Assembly: GCA_964030785.1 (NCBI GenBank)
Contig: OZ034969.1
Span: forward strand, 38,620,001-38,684,000
Direction of reading: 5' to 3'
DNA: 64,000 nucleotides
From: Siderastrea siderea
Lineage: Eukaryota > Cnidaria > Anthozoa > Scleractinia > Rhizangiidae
Shown here: piece by piece, positions 49,401 through 58,900 of the stretch
How positions within the stretch are numbered: position 1 is the stretch's first letter
Layout of the letters: the number at the start of each line of letters is the position of its first letter
Position numbers and translations under genes: made by a program
Notes under the pieces: model-generated
Seen by the model: the letters and a program-made list of their open reading frames with translations, nothing else
Told to the model about the DNA's origin: nothing
Database searches by the model: none

Positions 49401-52400
49401 CGTGGCCATGGAGGAAATGGAAGCCGAGCCCCTCTTTCAGTTTATGGAAGCTCTCCCCATTACCGGTAGAGATGGTGTGCCCCCTGCCCAGGCTTCTTCC
49501 CCAGCAGGGGTAGGAAGTCCAGGAAATCAATCATTCCAAAGCCCCCAGACCAGCCCGTTGTCTTCTGGTGCTCGAACCCCTGCGAGTCCTCCTAGCGTAC
49601 CCTTGGCAGCGGGTGCTCGAACAGCAGCGGGTGCTGGGGGTAATGGGCGTGGTGGTGGACGTAGTGGACGTGGTGGTGGTGGTGCTGGACGTGGACGTGG
49701 TGGTGGTGGTGGTGGTGGACGTGGTGGTGGTGGTGGTGGTGGACGTGGTGCTGGTGCTGGTGGTGGTGGTGCTGGCGCTGGTGGTGGTGGTGGTGGTGGA
49801 GGTGCTGGTGGTGCTGGTGGTGGTGGTGGTGGTGGTGGTGGTGGTGGTGGGGGTCGTCGTGGACGACGACCGTTTCGAATACGAGGACGACGACGAAATA
49901 CCCCCACTTCCCCTTTGACACCTGCCTCCAATCCAGCTACCCCTCGAGGATCTTGGACATCTGGGAGTTCTGGTAGACAGCCTCGTACCTTGCGTCAAGC
50001 GGATTTACAACGACGTTTACGGATGCTGTTACAAGATCAAGAACAGTTGGCCCAAGGACGTGAAATTGCTAATGTCACCATGACCAATAGCATTGTCACC
50101 AGTTATAAACAGGGAGGAGCACCGAGCGTACAAACCTCGTCGTCCCGTGTTTCGCCGTAAAGATGAAAACCGTCGTGTCGTTATTGAATGGATCGAAACA
50201 ACATGGTCTTCCCTTCCCCCCGGAATTATTACAACGGATGGATTCCTTGTATGCCTTTTATCATCAACAATGGTGGTGTTATCGAAAAATGTTGAATCAT
50301 TACAGGTGTATCAATGCCTTGTTCAATGGCATGGCCTTACTCCTGATGGCTGCCGGTATGATTGCGGGCCCGCTATTGGAAAACAGTACGTTGGTAGCGT
50401 GTTTGGCGGCCGTGGGGACCGTGGTCAAAGGATGGAATGATTTTAAACAATACCGATTTAAAGTGACCATGAGTCGATTTGCGTTTACCACCTATGCCAA
50501 AGCCTTGACCGAATTGAAAACCCATGTGCGGGGTATTCCCTTAGAGGATCTGGAACGATTTTTAATCAAGATGCAAACCTTGGATGATACCATTGTGGAT
50601 TTCACCCCTCCGTTACCCAAACGATGTGTGCAAGATTACTATGGTCATTTTGTGTACCAACCTTTGGAAGCCCTATGCTATGTAGACGGATGTCCTCGTC
50701 CCTTGAGACCCAAAGAGTATTGGATCCATAAAAAGCCGCTCCCTCCCAGTCCCACACTCTTAGAACCATGGCCCCCCGAAGAAGACGGACAAAAAGAAAA
50801 AGAAGAACCCAGCAAGGAGAAGGCATACCTTGGTTCGTCGACGTGAAAAAGGGGTATGAAGTCACAAGTGATTTGGTCAAGGCCTTGAAAAAACCCCAAA
50901 TGAGTGCTGCCGAAGGGAGAAAGATGATATCGGGGTACAAACAACAACATCAAGCGTATAAAAGACGAGGGGGTACCAAAGGGTACAACAGTTGGTTGAT
51001 CGACAAAGGCTATGCCAAAAAACCTAACAAGTGTTGTATCCAATGAAACGTCTTCGACGTCAATTCCCGTTTTTACGGTCCATGTTACAAGAAGCCAATG
51101 GTTCCAAACGTCAAGAATTGTTACAACATGCCAATGCCGATCAAATCAATGCTGTGAGTGAACTGGTGTTGAACTTTTTAAAAAACAAGATTCCCGTCAC
51201 CCCACCCATGCTGGCTAAACTTCAACCCTATAAAAAGGTACTACGTGATTTGGGACGTCGTCGACATTCCGTCAAAAAACGTCGTCAGTGGTTAGTCCGA
51301 CAAAAAGGAAGCGGATTGTTTCAAGGACTTCACGAGGTGTTATGTCAATGTGTTCGTTAACCCTCCCTACGTGGATGACTCTATTACAAGAGGCCAATCG
51401 GGCCACCGACAAGTGGAAAGACGAGTGTCATTATTGGAAGCATAAATATCACCTGTTGTATCGAGAGTACCAACACATCTTGAGGGCCCGTCTTTGTAAG
51501 AGTTGCCGTGACCAGGAAGACGGGGAACTTTGCTCCGACTGTAGTCAACGACCATGGACGAGGTGTACATGATTCCCCAAAAGGACTTGGAACAACTCAT
51601 TCAATATTACAAAGGAGAACTCACCGAAAATGCCTTGTTGAACAAAGCCGCAACGCTCGCCGCCCAAAAACATGTGTTATTAGCCAACCCTCAATTACCC
51701 CCAGCCTTGGTCAATGCTCAAACCAAACCGTTGAGTCAAGAATTAATCAAGTTAACCAAACGCATTCGTCAATTTCCTGGTGGGGTGGGGGTTGGTGCCG
51801 CGGGTGCCCCGGGTGGTCCACCAGGCGAAGAAGAAGAAGAAGCCGGGGATTTGGTGACGGGACCCGTCGAACAATGGTTGAAGCGCATGATAAAAGGCAG
51901 CCCGTCGACCCCCAAACCACCCATTACGCCTGCAACCAAGAAAGGCAAAGGAGCAGCCACTACCAGTAAGATTCCCATTGTTAAGAAAGGGAGCCCATCC
52001 ACCAGTCGAGGGGATAGCCGGTCACGTTTAGAAGTCATTCGAGAACAACGCAAGGCCTTGGAAAAAAAGTTAGCCGAGAGTCGCAAAGGCAAAGGACCCG
52101 CTCGTGAAGTGGAACGATTGAAACCTTTACCCGGTTGGGAAGATTGGGCTCGTGGCAAAAAGTTACGACGTCGATTGGATTACGACAGTGACTAAAACAT
52201 GCCCACCAAGAGGAGAAGGGGTATTAAACGGAAACGCCCCCAACGAGGAGGGGCCTTGGATGTCCAAAAATGGATTGCGAAAACCGGCAAAGAATTTCAT
52301 TGGCCCGGTTATCAGTACATGGGCCCTGGCACCCATTTGGCTAAACGTCTGAAACGTGGGGATCCCGGGATCAATCGCTTGGACCAAATTGCTAAGCAAC

Positions 52401-52879
52401 ACGACATTGATTACAGCCGTGCTAAGAATTTGCAAGATAAATGGAAAGCCGATACCAAGATGATCCAAGCCATTGATCGATTACCCGGCAAGAAAAACAA
52501 GACGGAACGGGTGGTCAAGAAAATCATGCAAGCCAAGAAACGTTTAAAATTGTAAATTTAATAACATCCCCAGTTACATGTTGAGTAAGAATAAAAAATG
52601 AAAATGTCTCATTGGTTCATGAGTTGTGTCTTCAAAAAAAAAGTTCTACCACAATGATTCAATGTTCTGCCAAATAGTCCTATGATTTCAAAAAAAGTTC
52701 TGCCAAAATACTGAGACGAGGGTTAAGACACCAAATCATACATCAAATCGACACCCTCGTCGGGTGACATGTCATGAACAATGCCATCAGGGGGCACCAA
52801 TGCCTCCACATCAAAATCCTCGACATCGTCCATGACCTGCTCCCAATCGTCGGGTGACATGTCTTTCAATAAGTTTCTT

Positions 52880-52910
<31 letters not shown>

Positions 52911-55900
52911 CGAAAGGTCATCCAAGTCACATTGAGGGGGTTCCACGACTTGCATGGTCCCCGCTCTCTTCGCTTTAACTTCTCACCAAACTCCACGACA
53001 CTTGGGTCGAGCACCAACTCCCTCTTCACTTTCTCCAAGATCTCCTCTACTTCCAAATCTACTTCAAAGTCTTCGAATCTTTCTAATAGCTTCTCATGAC
53101 CAGCGTCCATTTTGAGATGACTCACCTCGAGGGTCGATCTGTTTTATAGTCTCTCATTCGTTCCCGTCATGCACCATGGACCCTAACTAGAGAGGGGGGA
53201 GGGGGGTCCCCCCTCCTCTTCCCCTCCCAAGGCACCGCTGGGTCTCCTCATCACCTCTTGTTATCCCAGGCTGAACCCTGTTTGGCATGACCTCTTGTTA
53301 TGCCAGGCTGTGCCCTGTTTGGGATGACCTCTTGTTATGCCAGGCTGTGCCCTGTTTGGGATGACCTCTTGTTATGCCAGGCTGTGCCCTGTTTGGGATG
53401 ACCTCTTGTTATGCCAGGCTGTGCCCTGTTTGGTGATTGGCTCCTTCCCCTCGCACGTGACCTTTTGGTTCTCTATAAAAACAGAGCCCCGATCTCCAGT
53501 CAGTTCATCTGATCATGTCCTCTCGCCAAGAAGAGGAAGCAGGGCCTAGTGGCCTCGCAAGACGCGAGGTCATGACGCTCCTTGGCCTACAGATGTCCGA
53601 TTCAGAGCCAGAAGAGACAACTTCCTGTGTGGGACCATGTACCGAAGACATGTCGGACAGTGATGAGATTTGTGAAGAGGCCTTGGATCGCTTCGAACGC
53701 CAACGTGCGTTTCAAACCCATCTTCTTCAACAAACTGGGGGAGGTTTGGATGCCAATGCGGAGGGTGTCTTCGAGTTTGAACTCCAACCCTATGTCGATC
53801 GTTTGAGCAACCGTCTGGGAGTACGTGAACGTCATTTCAACACCCGCTTACGCCAAAGGGGGAATTTCATTCCCAATCAGAGCATGACTCGGGCTCTAGA
53901 AGAGGGGTTACGTCGCGCGGTGAATCAAGTGTTGACCACCACCACACCTCCCCTCCACGATCAAGATCGCCTGTACTTTACCATCGCCTCCAACAGACTC
54001 CATAATAATTTTCAGGGCTGGGGATTACGTGCAGGAGAATGGCGCCAAGGCGGCGACCGTGTCGAGGCTTTATTCCAACGTTTAGCCCAAGCCCTCAACA
54101 GCAATGAACAATTTGAAATGGACGACTCCTTTCAAGTCTCCATTACTCAAGTCCATCATGCCCCTCAAGGAACCGGTCGCCGACGCCAGGAGAAACCCGG
54201 ACATCAACCTCTACGAAATTTAATACCCCAGAAACGTTCCATCATCCAGATCCAAAACAAGGATGACCTCTGTTGTGCCAGAGCCCTCGTCACCGCCAAA
54301 GCCAGAGTGGACCAGCACTCGAAATACAACAGCATCCGCCAAGGAACTAAACTGCAAAAAGAAATGGCTCTCTTGCTCCATCACGAGGCCAACGTACCCT
54401 TCGCCCCTTGTGGCTACGATGCCTTGACCCAATTCAGTACCACTCCTTCCCTGACCGGTTACCAGATCCTGTTGGTGGATGCCGACCGTTCTTATCACAT
54501 CACGACCTTTGGTCCCCTTCAAGACAAACAATTGATCCTGTTGCACGAGAAAGGCCATTATGATGTCATTACCAAGTTGCCAGGCTTTTTCGGAGCCAGT
54601 TACGTCTGTGCCCATTGTTGGAAACCCTATAACGAGGAGGGAAAGCATCGATGCAACAACAAACGTCATTGTAGGGCCTGTTGCCAAAAAGAGTGCCCTG
54701 ATTTCTTGGAGGCGTACCCTCGAGGCCAGAAAGCCACGCAACGTTGTCAACAATGTCATCGGGACTTTTTTGGAGACACCTGTTTCCAAATGCATCTCGT
54801 CAAGGATAAGACCGGCAAACCCGTGACCAACCTAGACTCCTCCGTCTGCTTTCGGCGCCGTCGCTGTGCTCAATGCCTCCTCCTACTTCCTGCTCACCAC
54901 ATGGACAACCATCAATGTGGCTACATGGATTGTCCCTGCTGTCATGAGTACGTGGACGGCGCAACTCATCGTTGTTTTATTCAAATAGCCACTCAAGACA
55001 AGAAAAGAAAGAGGAAACGACAACGAGGGCCTCGCGCCAAACGTAGGGTGGATGCCACACCCGAGGAGGAGGAGGAAGACGATGAGGAGGACAGCATACC
55101 ACCCCTTCATGTCTTCTTTGATATTGAAGCCATGCAACCCCAAGAACAACACATCGCTAACCTCGTGGTGGCCGAAACCGAAGACGACGACCAACCCGTG
55201 TGTTTCCATGGCAACCATTGCGTCCGAGATTTCCTGGAATGGTTGGATACCTTGACAGTCAACGATACCCGCCAAGTTAATGTGTTGGCCCATAACTTCC
55301 AAGGGTACGATGGCTACTTTATCATTCATCAATACTATGGTGACAATAGGATCGTCGAGCAGCTCCGGAACGGGTGTAAACTCTTACAAGTCAAGCATGA
55401 CCGTATCCGCTTCATCGACTCTTTGAGTTTCTTCCAGATGCCTCTGTCCGCGTTTCCCAAAACCTTTGGATTGACAGAACTCCGCAAAGGGTACTTCCCC
55501 CACAAGTTCAATCATCCAGACCATCAAAACTACGTAGGACCCATCCCGGCCCTCGATTACTACATGCCTGAAACCATGTCCCCCGAAGGCAAGCAAGCCT
55601 TGGAAACCTGGCATCAAGAGCAACGCGACCAGGTCTTTGACTTCCGCAAAGAACTGGTTAAGTACTGCAAATCGGATGTACGTCTCTTGAAAGAAGGTTG
55701 CTTGACATTCAAACGGTTGTTTGAAACGCTCACGGGCTTCAATCCCTTCGACCACATCACCATTGCTTCTGCCTGTAACCGCGATCTACGCATGAATCGC
55801 ATGATGCCCAACAGTATTGCCAGTGAACCCGTCCGAGGATGGCGCAATCGCATCAACTACTCCAAAGTGGCCCTGGAATGGTTAACCTGGTGTGCCCAAC

Positions 55901-58900
55901 AACAAAACACCATTCAACATGCCCGTAATGCCGGCGAGTATTGCATCCCTGGCACTAACTTCCATGTCGATGGTTTCGATGCCAGTACCAACACCATCTA
56001 CGAATTTCACGGGTGTTTCTGGCATGGGTGTCGTCGCTGTTTCCCCATTCGTCACGAAAGCCATCTACGTCACTATGATCGAACCATGCAAGATGTCTAC
56101 GAGACCACCCAGCAAAGGATCCAACAATTGAAAGAGCAAGGCTTCACTGTCGTGGAAATGTGGGAATGTGATTGGTCCCGTCTCAAAGACACCTCCTTGG
56201 ACATCAGAACTTTCCTGGGGACCCTTGACTTCACAGAACCCTTGAATCCCCGTGACGCTTTCTGCGGGGGTCGTACCAATGCCGTCAAACTGTACCATCA
56301 CGTGACACCCCATCAACAAATACATTACATTGATGTGACCTCCTTGTACCCCTGGGTGAACAAGACCTGTGTGTACCCCAAAGGCCATCCTCGTTTCATC
56401 TTCAATCCGGGACACACCGACATCAGTTTCTACTTTGGCCTCGTCAAATGCCAAGTCCTGCCGCCACGTCATCTCTACCATCCTGTCCTGCCTTACCGTC
56501 ATGCCTCCAAACTCCTTTTTCCTCTCTGTGCTGCCTGTGTGGAACAAGAGATGGTCAAACGACCCTTAGACAGATGCGCAGAATGTGTGCACACCGACGA
56601 ACAGCGAGCCTTGACGGGAACATGGTGTAGTCCCGAATTATCTAAAGCGCACGGCCTGGCTTGCATAGTTCGTCATTGTGCCCTCGTCCTCTACCAGGTG
56701 CCTCTCTTCATGGAATCATGCCTCCAGACATCGTCGCAAGCCACCATATCCAGTTTAGACTTTGGACTCATTTTTGTTTTCTCTCACTTGTTGTGAAAAA
56801 AAAGTTTGACAATAAATTATTTTTTTTTATTTTCTTGTTTTTTTTCAGTCAAGGACCACCCCCGTTCCCACCATTGGACTTTGGACTTTGAGCCCACGTT
56901 TTCTCAGCGGGTTTACTTCCCCTTGAGCCCACGATCCCTTTTTCCAACGGGTCAGCGGTTTCCCTTTCCAAATCACGTGACTTCCGGTTGCATGAGCCCG
57001 CCATCCCTTTTTCCGACTGGTCAGCGGTTTCCCTTTCCAAATCACGTGACTTCCGGTTGCATGAGCCTGCGATCCCTTTTTCCTTACTGGTCAGCGGTTT
57101 ACCCCTCTTAAAAACACGTGACTTCCGGTTCCGGTTATGACGTCATCCTTACATCAAAACGAGGCTCATCTTGCCATACGAGCCTCCATTACTACTCAAA
57201 CCCATATGGCAGCCTGCTACATATATTTCATTCACAAGTGTTCTTTTTCCAGACACTCTTAGCTTTTCTCTGGGTAAAACGTTGAGTTGTTACAGTATAA
57301 TTCATTTCAGATCCCTTTGCCAAAATTCCCATCCCCTTTTTCTGTGAGCTATGTTAAATAAGATTGCCTTTAATTGCCACATTTAAAGCTTATTCGAAAG
57401 TCTTATTCCGCTTCAAAAAATTAGAAGGCTGTTTGGATAATCTTTTGAGACTTTGCAGTGGGAGCAACTTCAGTATTTGAAAGTATTTAATTTTTGAAAT
57501 ACTGGGGATGCGGCCAAAAACCCGCCTTCAACTTTGTCTGTGAAAACATTTTTGTTGTAATTTTTCTCGATATTCACCACCGTCTTTTCCTTTTTTTAGG
57601 TTGTTCTTAGCATGGTCGTTGTTCATCTTCACGAAAGTGACTATGTAGCCGGAGATAACTGTCACAAAGATTCCTTTCAGTATGTTAATTTCACTTGTTT
57701 CACACCTTCTTGGAAAGGCTTCTTCTCGATCTTCGTCCTATATACACTCTTGTTGGCGTTTAGACTACTTTAGAGACTCTGGGATCGAGTTCTTATTTAA
57801 TGAAATAAATTTAAAAAAATAATTACTCTCGGTAGTGATTATAGCACAAGGTACAAGTGGGGCCGAGTATTCAAACATTTCAAACAAACATTTCAAAGTG
57901 AATATAACATGGTTATAAATCCCCGCTGACAGGAGCAGACCAGTTCCAAGGTTATTTACAAGCGTCGCGTAGGATCTGAACTCGCGTCTACCGAGAAACA
58001 ACTCCAGCTTGTGCTAGTGCTAGATTTGAAACCGGGACCCCTGGATTTTTTCAGTCCGACGCCCGAACCACTCGGTCATAAGGCCTACCTATAAGTGACG
58101 TTAAAGTTGTGTTAACAGAAGGGTTGGTTGTAGGTGACTAATATTAATTAGAGGTCGCATTCAAGGAAGCTCAAAGTAAAGTAAAGGGATCTATCTGTAA
58201 CTGGATTATTTTATTATTTTTATTTAAAGCTCTGTTGGTTAGTGCGCCAGAAAATGGGTTCCAGTTTCACTTAAGCTTGAATTATTTTCATACATTCTTT
58301 GTAACAGCTAAAGATGCTAAAATCTCTGCGAGGGTCTCTATGGATCGTAAAAGTATAGATTTAAATCCCGTTGTTGTTGCCAGCAACGTGCCAGGAAATT
58401 TTGGTCGAATTGCTGGGGTGTCCGGACTTAAGGAGTTCTGTGAGCTATTGTACGAAGCAAAATAAAGTTGCCAGAGTAACCAGGTGACTGTATTAACAGA
58501 ATGGTCGTAAGGTGATTATCCGGGGTACTCTTAGCTTCTGTTCCTGTTTTCTTCAAAGAACTCATAGTTGTGTCACATTGTTTACTTTTTCTTCAGTCTG
58601 TGATTGCAGACTGGCCGTTACCTCAGTTAAGTGCTAAGAAATGTAGTTAAATTCGTGTGTTCTTTCTTATTGGGAATGTTCCTCTGTCTACAGAATTCCT
58701 GGGTTTGGTGGTTCAGACGAAGCAGCAGCAGCAGAAAACGTTCTGGACTGCTTTGATCAGGGTGATGCTGAGGGAATGAAAACCTGCACATCACAAGCAC
58801 TCTTCACCTACCTGGACAATGAGGTCAGTTGAGAGCGTCATGTATGGCATATAACTCCAAGAATTTTAGCATGATGCAGATAATTGTTTTAATCACGAAA

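Larger units (their letters stand above)
37241..57196 (+). mobile_element. Polinton/Maverick element 2 (adintovirus-like gene set), 19956 bp
   Basis: It has 6-bp TSDs, TIRs of about 543 bp, and the hallmark integrase, adenain, packaging ATPase, capsid and polymerase B genes. Composition is visibly richer in G+C than Polinton 1, and genes are preceded by TATAAAAAG boxes. Small basic core proteins with adenovirus-type cleavage sites resemble those of adintoviruses. Polymerase B is cut off after motif A by the right TIR, so the copy cannot replicate alone as read. It lies in sense orientation in intron 9 of gamma-SNAP. Layout is TIR, repeat-rich left arm, SLOG(-), a long rightward block to PLA2, a small minus-strand gene, polymerase B(+), TIR. 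Confidence 0.95.

Noticed and set aside
49527..49998. Long Pro-, Thr- or Val-rich frames on both strands over the Gly-rich gene
   Set aside because: They are shadows of the GGT repeat. Any frame over such a trinucleotide run stays open.
53254..53433. CRISPR array or iteron origin
   Set aside because: Units are contiguous 37-bp tandem copies with no spacers. A promoter-proximal minisatellite is the simpler reading.
54220..54795. 191-codon minus-strand frame opposite polymerase B, with others at 54883-55332, 55384-55755 and 56065-56547
   Set aside because: Antisense shadows of a G+C-richer coding sequence. No motif, no promoter, and the plus strand has clear polymerase motifs.
58235..58465. 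76-codon frame in gamma-SNAP intron 10
   Set aside because: It would be out of phase with the flanking exons, and the exon 10-11 junction already reads through correctly without it.
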